64,000 nt of DNA from Sunxiuqinia sp963678245 (GCA_965140765.1 OZ223309.1:1736001-1800000), one strand, 5' to 3'; positions 43,703 to 53,746 are shown, counted from the stretch's first letter. A program made the numbers and translations. Notes: generated from the sequence alone by a model not told the origin.

Positions 43703-45628
43703 ATGAATTTGAGAATAAAATATATGAAAATGCTTGTTACTACATTGCTTTTAGCAGGCTTATTAGGAATGGTTTCCTGCGAGGATTATTTGGACAAAGC
43801 ACCCAATAGTGATATTAGCCCGACGGAGCCTTTCGAGAATTTTAGAAATTTTCAGGGATATGTAGAAGAACTGTATAACTGTATTCCGGTTTATACAGCT
43901 TACACTTGGCATAATACCTTCAATATGGGAGATGAAGAACATTGGGATCAATCAGCAACCGAAGTATTAGCTTTTGATATTGACAGGGGGAACTATTGGG
44001 ACTGGAATGCTTACGGGTCACCATTTGCAAGTGGAACTACTGCTTCAAATGGGTGGGAATCTGCAACAACATCAAACGATTCAAAAGAAAAAGGACATGC
44101 ATGGGGATTTTCCTGGTATGCAATAAGAAAGGCAAATATTGGTCTGGAAAATATAGACCTGCTTATTGATGCCACACAAGAAGAAAAAGATTTAATTGAA
44201 GGACAGCTTTATTTCTTTAGGGCTTGGTTTCATTTTCAGTTGATGAAATATTGGGGAGGGCTTCCATATGTTGACCAGGTAATCCCTGTTGATGAGCCTA
44301 TTCGTATACCTCGTTTAAACTATCAGGAAACTGCGGAAAAATCTGCTGCTGATTTTCAGAAGGCTGCTGATTTGTTACCAATTGATTGGGATGATACGAA
44401 TGCCGGTAAAGCGACTCTTGGGAATAATAAGCAGCGAGCAAATAAAATCATGGCCCTTGCATACCTTGGAAAGAACTTGTTATATGCCGGTAGTCCTCTA
44501 ATGAACGAAGCATCCGGAGGTGCTGCTATTTATGATGATGAATATTGTAAACGGGCATCAGAGGCACTAGGTATGGCTTTGGCCTTGTCCGAATCTACAG
44601 GTAGATACGAATTAGCCAATTTTAGTGAGTATACCCAATTATTTTATACGCAAAATAGTAGTGGCAGAATTCCTGGTTTAAAAGAAACTATATTTTGGGA
44701 GAATACTGTAGGAGCCGCAGGTCGATTTAGATGGAATCAAATTAATGATTATATCCCTAAAGATTTAAGTCAAGGAGGATATTATATCAGTCCGACTGCA
44801 AACTATGCATTTTTCAATTACGGAATGGCTAATGGTTTGCCTATAAATGAAAGTAGGGATATAAAAGAAGCTGATGCAGAATCGGGGTACGATCCTGAAT
44901 ATCCATGGAAAGATAGAGATCCCAGGTTCTACAAGGATTTTATACTTGATGGAGAAAGGTGCAGTGCTTCTGAATCGCTTCAGGAAAATATTCAGTTTGC
45001 CAGCCTTTATTCTGGAGGAAGATATAGGACCGTTAATGGTGGACGTTCAAACCTAACAGGCTTGATGCTCACAAAATGGAAACCCCGATTAGCAGAACGA
45101 AACACAGAAAGTACAACAATGGCAAATAACTGTACTGTGCTTAGTTTAATGCGATTAGCCGATGTTTATTTAATGTATGCCGAAGCTACGGCTGTAGCAT
45201 ACGGAGTAAATTCAAAAGCAAATTCTTATTCTTTGTCTGCGTTGAATGCAATTAATGTTGTGAGAAACAGAGCTGGGGTAGGGTCTGTTGCGGATAAATA
45301 CAGTACATCATTAGAAGGTTTTATGAGCGAGTTACAAAGAGAACGTGCAGTTGAACTGGCTTATGAAGGACATCGTTTTTGCGATTTACGCAGATGGAAG
45401 CTGCTGGACAAACCTCCATATACATTGAAACAAGCTCTTGAATTTGAGAGAGATCCCGGAGGCTTGTCAGGAGCCGAACTGGCAGAGGATTATCAAAATG
45501 CAAAAGTATTGAATTTGCGTCTGACCACTATTTTTGAAAGACACTTTACTTCAAAGCATTACTGGTTTCCATTTTTACGCGATGATATTAATCTATATCC
45601 TGAATTTCAACAAAATCCAGGGTGGTAA
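43703..45628 (+). CDS. xusB: SusD-like glycan-binding lipoprotein (XusB-like)
   Basis: RagB/SusD-family lipoprotein of 641 aa; lipobox GMVSC with Cys26 as the lipidated residue. The SusD N-terminal region (CEDYLDKAPNSDISP) is followed by the tetratricopeptide-like helices (GQLYFFRAWFHFQLMKYWGG), and the C-terminal part contains the family signature RERAVELAYEGHRFCDLRRW. It is expected to sit as the lid on the SusC immediately upstream (10-bp gap) and bind xylan chains at the surface. The pair forms the first of two tandem SusCD units. No truncation is visible. Confidence 0.94.
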   Translation: MNLRIKYMKMLVTTLLLAGLLGMVSCEDYLDKAPNSDISPTEPFENFRNFQGYVEELYNCIPVYTAYTWHNTFNMGDEEHWDQSATEVLAFDIDRGNYWDWNAYGSPFASGTTASNGWESATTSNDSKEKGHAWGFSWYAIRKANIGLENIDLLIDATQEEKDLIEGQLYFFRAWFHFQLMKYWGGLPYVDQVIPVDEPIRIPRLNYQETAEKSAADFQKAADLLPIDWDDTNAGKATLGNNKQRANKIMALAYLGKNLLYAGSPLMNEASGGAAIYDDEYCKRASEALGMALALSESTGRYELANFSEYTQLFYTQNSSGRIPGLKETIFWENTVGAAGRFRWNQINDYIPKDLSQGGYYISPTANYAFFNYGMANGLPINESRDIKEADAESGYDPEYPWKDRDPRFYKDFILDGERCSASESLQENIQFASLYSGGRYRTVNGGRSNLTGLMLTKWKPRLAERNTESTTMANNCTVLSLMRLADVYLMYAEATAVAYGVNSKANSYSLSALNAINVVRNRAGVGSVADKYSTSLEGFMSELQRERAVELAYEGHRFCDLRRWKLLDKPPYTLKQALEFERDPGGLSGAELAEDYQNAKVLNLRLTTIFERHFTSKHYWFPFLRDDINLYPEFQQNPGW

Positions 45629-45684
45629 TATGGTTAATGATGATAAAGTTTCTATCGATTATTCAAACTTTAATTTGCAATAAA

Positions 45685-48558
45685 ATGAAGAAAAAAATTA
45701 TATATGCCTGTTCAGCTCTATTGGCCATACTAAGTTTTGGTGTGGGAAGGGGGCAAGCGCAGGAAAACCCAGATAGCATTGTATCTGTCGCATTAGAAGC
45801 ACAGCCTGAAAGCAGTTTTCTAATGGCAGACTCAATTGTTAATGTTGCATTTAGCAGTCAGGCTCAAAAAGATATTCTTGGCGCGGTTTCATCGGTGAAT
45901 GTTAAGGCTTTGCTGGAAAAGAGTTATCAAACATATTCGCTTGATGGAATTAGTGGCTTGGTAGGTGGGTATACCTGGAATATTTGGGGACAATCGTCGC
46001 CCTTAATTCTGGTGGATGGTATCCCCCGAAGTGCGTCTGATCTTCATGCTACCGAAGTTGAGTCTGTTACTGTGTTGAAAGGAGCCAGTTCAGTTGTGCT
46101 TTACGGTAGTAAAGCCGCAAACGGTGCCATACTAATTACAACAAAACGGGGTAAGGAACAACCTTTAACAATTAAAGCCCGTGTAAATACAGGAATCTAC
46201 GTACCTAAAAGTTATCCGAAGTATCTTGGTGCTGCTGATTATATGACATTGTATAACGAAGCATCAGACAATGATGGTGTAGCTCGTATATACGACGACG
46301 CAACAATATATAATACTGCTGAGGGAGTTAATCCTTATAAATATCCGGATATCAGTTATTTATCTTCCAAATATTTAAAAGAGTTTTATAACAAAACTGA
46401 TGCTACTGTAGAGATATTTGGAGGAGACAGTAAAACCAAATACTATACAAACTTTGGGATGAGTTATAACGACGATATTGTAAATTACGGCGAGCAAAGT
46501 AAAAATCACGACCTTAATTTTAGGGTGCGAGGTAATGTTGATATGCAACTAACAGATTGGCTTTCTGCTAAAACCGATGCCGCAGTTATTTTCAACAATA
46601 GCTATATTGGACGTGGCGATTTTTGGGGGAGCAGTGCTACCATGCGGCCAAATTGGTATACTCAATTTGTGCCTATTACTATGATTGATGCTAACAATAC
46701 CGACTTACAGAGTATTATTGAAAACAGTAATCATATTATTGGTGGTGAATATTTGTTAGGAGGTAATAATGCTGTACAAACAAACGCATTTTCCGATATG
46801 CTGGAAGCAGGATATGTTCGCTATAAAACTCGTGTTTTTCAATTTAAAGTAAATGCAAACGCCGATTTAAGCGGAATAACCAAAGGCCTTTCTTTTAAAA
46901 ATGTATTTGGTATTGATTATAATAATTACTATTCAGAGGCCTTTAAGGTTGGTTATGCTACTTATCAGCCTACTTGGTCAACCATGAATGGTGAGGACAT
47001 CATTATTGGACTTACGAAATATGGAGACGATACCAATTCGACAAACGAGTATATTGGTGATTCGAGTTACAAACAGACAATCTCATTCTTTTCGCAACTT
47101 AATTACCTCAGAACATTTGCATCAGTGCATAATGTTTCAGGTAACTTAATTGCATGGGGGTTTCAATCCAGTAATTCGGTAGACGAAGGGCATGATGGTA
47201 GCGATTATCACAGACAAAGTAATGCAAACATTGGCATACAGGCTACTTATAATTATGCACATAAGTATTATCTTGATTTTTCGGGAGCTATTATTCATTC
47301 AGCAAAATTGCCGAAGAATAACAGAAATGCGTTTTCGCCTACTGTATCTCTAGGTTGGAGGATTAGCGATGAGAATTTTATGAAAAATGCATCGTTTGTC
47401 GATAACTTGAAATTTAATGTATCTTATGCAATTATAAATCAGGATATTAATATTGACAACTACTATATGTATAGGGGATATTATGATGATTCAGCATGGT
47501 ATCAATGGAGAGATAATGCAATGGGAGGCTGGTCTGTTGTTTCTGTCAGAGGCTCTAATCCTGATTTGGATTTTGTTACACGTGAAGAATACAGATTTGG
47601 TTTGGAAGGTGCATTGTTTAGCAACAAAGTAGCGTTTGATGTTGATTATTTCAATGTAAAAACAGATGGTTTGTTAACTCAGGGTGCCAATACTATTTAT
47701 CCTTCGTATTATTCAAGGTCTGATTACTCCTATCTGCCCTATATTAATTTTAATCAGGATGAGAGGAACGGATTGGATTTTTCTGTTTCGCACAATAATA
47801 AACTTGGTGATTTCGAATACAATATTGGTTTTTCTGGGATGATTTATAACTCGGAAGCAAAAGTTCGAGATGAAGTATATCAGGATGATTACCAATATAG
47901 AGCAGGTAAACCCATTGATGCATCTTTTGGTTATGTTGCTGAAGGTTTCTTCGTTGATGATGAAGATATTGCCAGCCATGCAACGCAAACATTTGGAGAT
48001 GTTTATCCGGGCGATCTGAAATATAGAGATATGAACAATGATGATATTATTGATTCTCGTGATCAAGTTCAACTTGGAAAATCCGGTTCATCAGCTTCTC
48101 CGCTTACATACGGTATAAACCTGACATTAAAATATAAGAATTGGACGTTGTTTGCGATGGGACAAGGACAATCTGGAGCAATTGGGTATAAAAGCTCTCC
48201 TTATTATTGGGTATACGGAAATCGTAAATATTCAGAAGAAGTATTGGGGCGCTGGACTTCTGAAACAGCAGCTACAGCAACTTATCCAAGGTTAACTACT
48301 ACATCCAATACCAACAATTTTAGAAATTCAACTTTTTGGAGTTACAAGAATGATCGTTTCGATCTAACTAAAGTCCAGCTATCATACAATTTCCCTGAAA
48401 CGATGTTTAGTAGCAGATCGTTGATCAGCGAATTAGGGATATACATCAACGGGCAAAACCTTTTGACAATATCAAAAGAACGTGAAATGATGGAAATGAA
48501 TGTTGGAAATGCTCCTCAGTACCGTTTCTATAACATAGGTATAAAAGCTGCATTCTAA
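45685..48558 (+). CDS. xusC: Short SusC-like TonB-dependent receptor without N-terminal regulatory domain (XusC-like)
   Basis: Second SusC-family receptor, 957 aa. An ATG at 45622 would overlap the preceding SusD stop codon and give a poor signal; starting at 45685 yields MKKKIIYACSALLAILSFG with cleavage after GQAQ. It lacks the carboxypeptidase-D-like domain of the first SusC: the mature protein begins almost directly with the TonB-box region, which appears partly duplicated (DSIVSVAL and DSIVNVAF). The plug (SPLILVDGIPRSASD, TVLKGASSVVLYGSKAANG) and barrel (ending FYNIGIKAAF) are complete. It probably imports a different size or decoration class of oligosaccharide than the first SusC. Domain loss here appears to be a property of this XusC type rather than damage. 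Confidence 0.93.
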   Translation: MKKKIIYACSALLAILSFGVGRGQAQENPDSIVSVALEAQPESSFLMADSIVNVAFSSQAQKDILGAVSSVNVKALLEKSYQTYSLDGISGLVGGYTWNIWGQSSPLILVDGIPRSASDLHATEVESVTVLKGASSVVLYGSKAANGAILITTKRGKEQPLTIKARVNTGIYVPKSYPKYLGAADYMTLYNEASDNDGVARIYDDATIYNTAEGVNPYKYPDISYLSSKYLKEFYNKTDATVEIFGGDSKTKYYTNFGMSYNDDIVNYGEQSKNHDLNFRVRGNVDMQLTDWLSAKTDAAVIFNNSYIGRGDFWGSSATMRPNWYTQFVPITMIDANNTDLQSIIENSNHIIGGEYLLGGNNAVQTNAFSDMLEAGYVRYKTRVFQFKVNANADLSGITKGLSFKNVFGIDYNNYYSEAFKVGYATYQPTWSTMNGEDIIIGLTKYGDDTNSTNEYIGDSSYKQTISFFSQLNYLRTFASVHNVSGNLIAWGFQSSNSVDEGHDGSDYHRQSNANIGIQATYNYAHKYYLDFSGAIIHSAKLPKNNRNAFSPTVSLGWRISDENFMKNASFVDNLKFNVSYAIINQDINIDNYYMYRGYYDDSAWYQWRDNAMGGWSVVSVRGSNPDLDFVTREEYRFGLEGALFSNKVAFDVDYFNVKTDGLLTQGANTIYPSYYSRSDYSYLPYINFNQDERNGLDFSVSHNNKLGDFEYNIGFSGMIYNSEAKVRDEVYQDDYQYRAGKPIDASFGYVAEGFFVDDEDIASHATQTFGDVYPGDLKYRDMNNDDIIDSRDQVQLGKSGSSASPLTYGINLTLKYKNWTLFAMGQGQSGAIGYKSSPYYWVYGNRKYSEEVLGRWTSETAATATYPRLTTTSNTNNFRNSTFWSYKNDRFDLTKVQLSYNFPETMFSSRSLISELGIYINGQNLLTISKEREMMEMNVGNAPQYRFYNIGIKAAF

Positions 48559-48575
48559 TTTAAAATTTAAAAACT

Positions 48576-50348
48576 ATGACAATGAAAAGATATATTTTAT
48601 TCCTTTTGGTCAGTTTATTCATTCTGTCAAGCTGCGATGACCTGCTAGAGCCGGCAATTGAGAACTTTAAAGATCTCGACCTAATGTACACTGACCCTAT
48701 TTTCGCACAAGGTGTATTAACGGCGACATATCGTTATATTCCGAACACATACAATAACATTGACTATGCGACGGATGATGCTGTGACAAATGACCGTGCT
48801 AATTCATATTTGGTAATGGCAACTGGTTCATGGACAGCCTCAAGTAACCCTGTTAACATGTGGGTTGACGGTTACGGTGCAATTCAATCTATAAATACAT
48901 TTTTGAAAAGATGTGATGATGTTGATTGGGCTGATGATCCGGAAGCAGCAGAACTTTTTAATTTAAGATTGAAAGGCGAAGCATACGGTTTAAGAGGCAT
49001 ATTCATGTACTACCTTTTAAGAAACCATGGTGGTTATTCAAGTAGTGGCGAATTATTAGGTGTCCCTATTATAAAAGAGTTTCAAGACGCCAATGCTGAT
49101 TTTAATATGCCGCGTTCCTCTTATCAGGAGTGTGTAGATCAGATTATCAGCGACTTGGATAGTGCCATTTTGTTACTTCCTGTTAGATATAAAGATGTTG
49201 CTTCTTTAGATTTGGTTCCTGAAAAATACAGAGATAAAGTCTCTATGTCGGGTACATACAACAGAGTGATGGGCGATTTATTTAAACAGCTAGTAGATGG
49301 ACAAATTGCAATGGCTTATCGTTCAAAGGTCTCGCTGTTAGCAGCAAGCTCGGCTTTTCAGGATGGGGCAAACACTACGACATGGGAAGATGCTGCTGAA
49401 TATGCTGCCGATGTGTTGGAGCAGATAGGTGGTTTGTCAGGACTCGATCCAAATGGAAATACGTATTTTGCAAATAATGAAGAATTGGATGCTTTGAAAG
49501 AAGGAAATAACCCTGCAGAAATACTGTGGCGAAATAACATTGCGAGTCTAACTTCTTCTCAAGAAGAAGCCAATTTCCCTCCGTCGTTATTTGGTAGTGG
49601 AAAGATGAATCCTACCCAAAACTTGGTTAGTGCATTCCCTGATAGCAATGGTTATCCAATTACGCATGCATCAAGTGAATATGATCCTGCTAACCCGTAT
49701 ACAAGCAGAGATCCTCGTCTATCGCAGTACATTGTATACAATGGCAGTCCTATAGGGGTGAATGATACACCAATACTAACAGGTAGTAACTCCGGAACTG
49801 ATGATGGAATTAATATTCGAGAAACATCCACTCGTACAGGCTACTATATGAAAAAGCGTATGCGAATGGATGTAAACTATGACAATGCCGGTGGGTCGTG
49901 GCAAGGTAAAAACAATTATACACCTCGAATCAGGTATACAGAAATCTTTCTCAACTATGCAGAAGCTGCTAACGAAGCATACGGTCCTACAGGTATGGCT
50001 CCAAATGCAAGCTATTCTGCTGTAGATGTAATTAGAGCCATTAGAGAAAGAGCACTAGGAATTACCGAAGATCCATACCTTGACGAGGTGTCTGGAGATA
50101 AAGAAAGAATGCGAGAATTGATTCGAAATGAAAGAAGACTTGAGCTTTGTTTCGAAGGATTTAGGTTCTGGGATTTAAGAAGGTGGAACGTTGATTTAAC
50201 CGAAACTGCAAAAGGTTATGATGCTAGCACAGGAGAGGTATTCGACGTCGAAGCCCGTTCTTATGCCGACTATGAAAACTATGGTCCAATTCCGTACAGT
50301 GAAATACTGAAGTATAGCAATCTTGTACAGAACAAAGGCTGGGAATAA
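48576..50348 (+). CDS. xusD: SusD-like glycan-binding lipoprotein (XusD-like)
   Basis: Second SusD-family lipoprotein, 590 aa, lipobox ILSSC (Cys20). The start at 48576 gives MTMKRYILFLL; an ATG two codons later is equally possible. Characteristic parts are GEAYGLRGIFMYYLLRNHGG in the helical core and NERRLELCFEGFRFWDLRRW in the SusD C-terminal region. It pairs with the short SusC 17 bp upstream. Sequence similarity to the first SusD is confined to these family motifs, so the two pairs look functionally distinct, not like a recent duplication. Confidence 0.93.
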   Translation: MTMKRYILFLLVSLFILSSCDDLLEPAIENFKDLDLMYTDPIFAQGVLTATYRYIPNTYNNIDYATDDAVTNDRANSYLVMATGSWTASSNPVNMWVDGYGAIQSINTFLKRCDDVDWADDPEAAELFNLRLKGEAYGLRGIFMYYLLRNHGGYSSSGELLGVPIIKEFQDANADFNMPRSSYQECVDQIISDLDSAILLLPVRYKDVASLDLVPEKYRDKVSMSGTYNRVMGDLFKQLVDGQIAMAYRSKVSLLAASSAFQDGANTTTWEDAAEYAADVLEQIGGLSGLDPNGNTYFANNEELDALKEGNNPAEILWRNNIASLTSSQEEANFPPSLFGSGKMNPTQNLVSAFPDSNGYPITHASSEYDPANPYTSRDPRLSQYIVYNGSPIGVNDTPILTGSNSGTDDGINIRETSTRTGYYMKKRMRMDVNYDNAGGSWQGKNNYTPRIRYTEIFLNYAEAANEAYGPTGMAPNASYSAVDVIRAIRERALGITEDPYLDEVSGDKERMRELIRNERRLELCFEGFRFWDLRRWNVDLTETAKGYDASTGEVFDVEARSYADYENYGPIPYSEILKYSNLVQNKGWE

Positions 50349-50366
50349 CAATTAATAATTTAGATT

Positions 50367-51467
50367 ATGAAAGTATATAAAATATTATTGGCGGTTCTTG
50401 CAGCAGGAGTTTTGTTTTCCTGCGATAATCAAGACGTCTCTTTTCCTGATTTCGATTATACTACTGTATATTTCGCCAATCAGTACCCGTTAAGAACCTT
50501 AGAGTTAGGAAACGATCCTCAGGTAGATAATTCCCTTGATAATGAGCATAAAGTTAAGATTACAGCTACCATAGGAGGAGTGTATGCTAACAATGAAGAT
50601 CGAATTATCGATATAAGTGTTGATGAATCACTATGCGATGGAGTTTCATTTGTTGACGGTCCAGAATTACTTCCTATGCCGGCCAGTTACTATAGCTTGG
50701 AAACAAACCAAATTGTAATTAAAGCAGGAGATATTCTTGGCGGTGTTGTGGTACAGTTGACGGATGCTTTCTTTAACGACCCACTTAGTATTAGCAATAA
50801 GTATGCAATTCCTTTGGTGATGACAGGTGTAACTAATGCAGATAGTATTTTGTCAGGTAAGGCGATTGTTGCCAATCCAAACCGAATGGTAGGTGCCAAC
50901 TGGCAAATTACTCCAAAAGACTATGTTTTGTATGCGGTGAAGTATGTAAACCCCTGGGATGCAAACTATTTAAGAAGAGGTGTAGATGTAATTACAAATG
51001 GTTCGAATAGTTCAACAGTAGTTAGACATAAGGAATATGTAGAAAAAGATGAGCTTGTTGAATTGACAACTGTGTCATTATCCGAGGTAAAATTTATGCC
51101 AGACGGGTATACGAGCCATTATGGTATTCACTTACCATTGTCTGTAAAATTTGCTTTCAATGAAAATCAAGAGTGTAGCATAACTTCTGAAAATCAAAGT
51201 ATCCAAGTCAATGACAGTGTTAGGGTTTATAATATTGTCGCTCAGGGTAATGGCGAGTTTGTGCCAGACGGCGAAGAAAATAGTATTGGCGGTTTTGACC
51301 GGGATGCTATCTATTTGGATTATGAGGTCGCTTTTGAAGTTGAAACAACTTTTCCAAAATCCGGCGATGCACCTGTTTATGAGGTACAGCACTATGTAAC
51401 CAAAGACACCTTGGTTTGCAGAGATAGAGGTATAGTGCCGGAGTACTATGGTATTACGGTTGAGTAG
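50367..51467 (+). CDS. xusE: DUF1735/DUF5627-type surface lipoprotein (XusE-like)
   Basis: Lipoprotein of 366 aa (lipobox VLFSC, Cys19) with an N-terminal DUF1735-like beta-sandwich (about 25-170: YTTVYFANQYPLRTLELG, NQIVIKAGDILGGVVVQL, YAIPLVMTGV) and a C-terminal domain of the type called DUF5627 (about 175-366: NWQITPKDYVLYAVKYVNPW). Proteins in this position of the xus core cluster are outer-membrane lipoproteins thought to bind xylan at the cell surface. No catalytic signature is visible. It starts 18 bp after the second SusD and is followed by a hairpin before the GH10-like gene. Confidence 0.85.
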   Translation: MKVYKILLAVLAAGVLFSCDNQDVSFPDFDYTTVYFANQYPLRTLELGNDPQVDNSLDNEHKVKITATIGGVYANNEDRIIDISVDESLCDGVSFVDGPELLPMPASYYSLETNQIVIKAGDILGGVVVQLTDAFFNDPLSISNKYAIPLVMTGVTNADSILSGKAIVANPNRMVGANWQITPKDYVLYAVKYVNPWDANYLRRGVDVITNGSNSSTVVRHKEYVEKDELVELTTVSLSEVKFMPDGYTSHYGIHLPLSVKFAFNENQECSITSENQSIQVNDSVRVYNIVAQGNGEFVPDGEENSIGGFDRDAIYLDYEVAFEVETTFPKSGDAPVYEVQHYVTKDTLVCRDRGIVPEYYGITVE

Positions 51468-51482
51468 CATAGGTTAAAATTA

Positions 51483-51528
51483 TTCAGATCAACTCTTTAG
51501 CAGTTAAAGGTTAAAGGGCTGATCTGAA
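51483..51528. repeat. Intergenic hairpin between xusE-like and GH10-like genes
   Basis: A perfect 9-bp stem TTCAGATCA/TGATCTGAA (51483-51491 with 51520-51528) closes a 28-base loop that can pair further internally. It is followed by an A-rich sequence, not a T-run, so on the + strand it is unlikely to be a full terminator. It could be an mRNA processing or stability element that sets the expression of the downstream binder relative to the SusCD genes. Confidence 0.6.
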
Positions 51529-51544
51529 AATAAAAACAAAAATT

Positions 51545-53704
51545 ATGAAAATATTTAACATAAAAAACATAGCCTTGTTGACCTTTATAGTGGTTTTATC
51601 TTCTTGTGCAGAGCTCGATTATAAAGTTGATTCTGGTATTGAGATTGATAAACCAACGAGTGTCATCGATGAGGAAGAACTTAATACTTACGATGTTTTA
51701 AAATCATATGCCGGAGAACTTGCTTTAGGTGCAAATGCAAATTCCGACAATATCTCTGGAAACAATCCGCTGTCTACTTTATTAGAGACAAACTTTGTTG
51801 AAGTAACACCTGAAACCGAATTGAACCCGAACGTAATAGTGTCAAACGATGGGATTTACGATTTTTCTGCTATTGCAAGTTACTTCGAAAAAGCAAATGA
51901 AAGAGGATTTTCGATTTACGGAGATGCGCTGATATCAAGTACAAATCAAAATTCAACTTATCAGAATTCACTGATTGCACCTCTTACTTTTTATACACCT
52001 CGATTGCCTAACTTTATCATTCCTGTTCCTTTAAACGATGGGACATTTGCAAACTGGGGTGTTGAAGGAAATCTCTCCGTAGAAGATTATTTGGGGAATC
52101 CGTGTATTAAAATGGTAAATGGTGCATCAGAAGGTGATGGCAATGCAACATCGTTACAATCGCCTGAATATAGAGTAGATGAAGGAGCCAAATTTGAAAT
52201 AACCTTCTATATACTTTCTAAAACCGTAGGTGAAGGACGGGTCGTTTTTTCTGGCTTAAATGAAAACGAACCAGAGTTGGATTGGATGGGGACAGGAGTT
52301 GCTAGCCCTACATTCACAACTAAGCAAGGGTGGAATATGATCCAGTTTCAGGTTAATGACTTTGACGAAAGTGGACTTTTTGCATTTAGAGTTGAAATGG
52401 GATATACGCCGAATGCTACTTATTTCATGAACATTGAAGGCTTATCACTAATCAATGTGAATGGATCGGTAGAAAACCCGGATGAGATCTTCCTTGAATG
52501 TGAAGAAGCTCAGCAAATTGGGCAATGGATGATGTTGGAAACTGGAGATGAAACAAGTATTTCAGGAGGAAAGTATCTGGCAGGTTTAATTGATGGTGTA
52601 ACAGAAACAGTCCATGTAAATACTGGTTTACCAACAGATGAAGCTAATGCCGATGCGCAGTTTATTTATACTTTTAATGTACGCACATCCGGAACTTACT
52701 ATGTATGGTTAAGACACCGTTGTATGGCACCTTTTGGAAGTGATGATTCCTGGTATTTCAGTATCGATAACAATGAATATTATTATCCAAATGGTATCGA
52801 AAACCAAAACAGCGATTCTTGGTCTTGGTCGAAACATTTTGATGGGAATGGTGATGCTTTTGAATTAGAAGCCGGAGAACATACCATTGCATTTAAAATT
52901 AGAGAAAGTGGTCATTATTTCGACAAAATCTATATCACGATGACCGTAAATGAGCCTACAGGCCTAGGTAGTGCGGCAATTGCACAAAAGGAGGTAAATC
53001 TTGATCTTACCAATGAAGATAAGGCGAAGATTATCCGTAAAAGTATGAAAACATGGATTTCGGGTGCTTTAAATACCTGTAAAGATGAAATAAATGCCTG
53101 GACTGTGGTAAAAGAACCTATGGACGATTTTAATCCACAGGAACTTAAAACAGGAAGAAATAAAGAGCAGATGGATGGCGAATTTTACTGGCAGGATTAC
53201 CTGGGGCCCAAATACGCCGCAGAAGCCTTTATTATGGCAAGAGACAGTGGTAAAACCGGAGACTTGTTATTCATCAGTGATTATGGTTTAGAAAAAAATC
53301 TTATAAAATGCCGGGGCTTGTTAGCTTATATTGCTTATGTTGAAAGTCAGGGAGCTATAATTGATGGTATTTCAACTCAAATGCACCTTAGTCTTTCATC
53401 CGACAAGGATAAGATAGGCTCAATGTTTCAGTTGCTTGCTGAATCTGGAAAAATGGTGAGAATATCGGAGTTGAAAGTTTCATTAGACACGTCAGAGCCT
53501 ACGGCTGAAATGCTTTTAGAGCAGGCAGATATGTATGAGGCGGTTCTGGATATGTACAATGATTATGTCCCTGCATCGCAGCAGTACGGAATTTCTCTTG
53601 CCGGAGCGAATGACGCTAACAATGAGAAATACGGATTATGGAATTCCAATTATAATCGTAAACCGGCATATGCTGGCTTTGCTAACGGTTTATCTGGCGA
53701 ATAG
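51545..53704 (+). CDS. GH10-fold lipoprotein with two inserted CBMs and a degraded active site (Xyn10C-like)
   Basis: Lipoprotein (Cys21) of 719 aa in the xyn10C position of the xus core. The GH10 barrel is split. Residues about 50-140 (YDFSAIASYFEKANERGFSI) and 480-719 (KTWISGALNTCKDEINAW to NYNRKPAYAGFANGLSG) are barrel; about 160-305 is a CBM4/22-like module and about 310-470 a CBM6/35-like module (LEAGEHTIAFKIRESGHYFD). The acid/base Glu524 (VVKEP) and nucleophile Glu642 (ISELKV) remain, as do Gln612 and His614. The motif GHTLxWH has become GDALISS (127-132), NE has become KE, NDYN has become SDYG (578-581), ELD has become ELK, and the W of QYGITQW is Ala686. It is probably a surface xylan-binding protein or an enzyme of altered specificity. 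Confidence 0.88.
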   Translation: MKIFNIKNIALLTFIVVLSSCAELDYKVDSGIEIDKPTSVIDEEELNTYDVLKSYAGELALGANANSDNISGNNPLSTLLETNFVEVTPETELNPNVIVSNDGIYDFSAIASYFEKANERGFSIYGDALISSTNQNSTYQNSLIAPLTFYTPRLPNFIIPVPLNDGTFANWGVEGNLSVEDYLGNPCIKMVNGASEGDGNATSLQSPEYRVDEGAKFEITFYILSKTVGEGRVVFSGLNENEPELDWMGTGVASPTFTTKQGWNMIQFQVNDFDESGLFAFRVEMGYTPNATYFMNIEGLSLINVNGSVENPDEIFLECEEAQQIGQWMMLETGDETSISGGKYLAGLIDGVTETVHVNTGLPTDEANADAQFIYTFNVRTSGTYYVWLRHRCMAPFGSDDSWYFSIDNNEYYYPNGIENQNSDSWSWSKHFDGNGDAFELEAGEHTIAFKIRESGHYFDKIYITMTVNEPTGLGSAAIAQKEVNLDLTNEDKAKIIRKSMKTWISGALNTCKDEINAWTVVKEPMDDFNPQELKTGRNKEQMDGEFYWQDYLGPKYAAEAFIMARDSGKTGDLLFISDYGLEKNLIKCRGLLAYIAYVESQGAIIDGISTQMHLSLSSDKDKIGSMFQLLAESGKMVRISELKVSLDTSEPTAEMLLEQADMYEAVLDMYNDYVPASQQYGISLAGANDANNEKYGLWNSNYNRKPAYAGFANGLSGE

Positions 53705-53710
53705 GTGAAA

Positions 53711-53746
53711 AAAAGGAAGGGCTGGTTTTAATCAACCCTTCCTTTT
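53711..53746 (+). terminator. Intrinsic terminator-like hairpin after the GH10-like gene
   Basis: An 11-bp perfect stem (53711-53721 with 53736-53746, AAAAGGAAGGG/CCCTTCCTTTT) begins 6 bases after the stop codon. The right arm ends in TTTT and the left arm is preceded by an A-run, giving a bidirectional terminator shape. It probably reduces or ends the xus transcript before the tetra-repeat gene. Confidence 0.8.

Noticed and set aside
45622..45684. Upstream ATG extending the second SusC gene and overlapping the SusD stop
   Set aside because: The added residues spoil the signal peptide, whereas the start at 45685 gives a typical one with cleavage after GQAQ.
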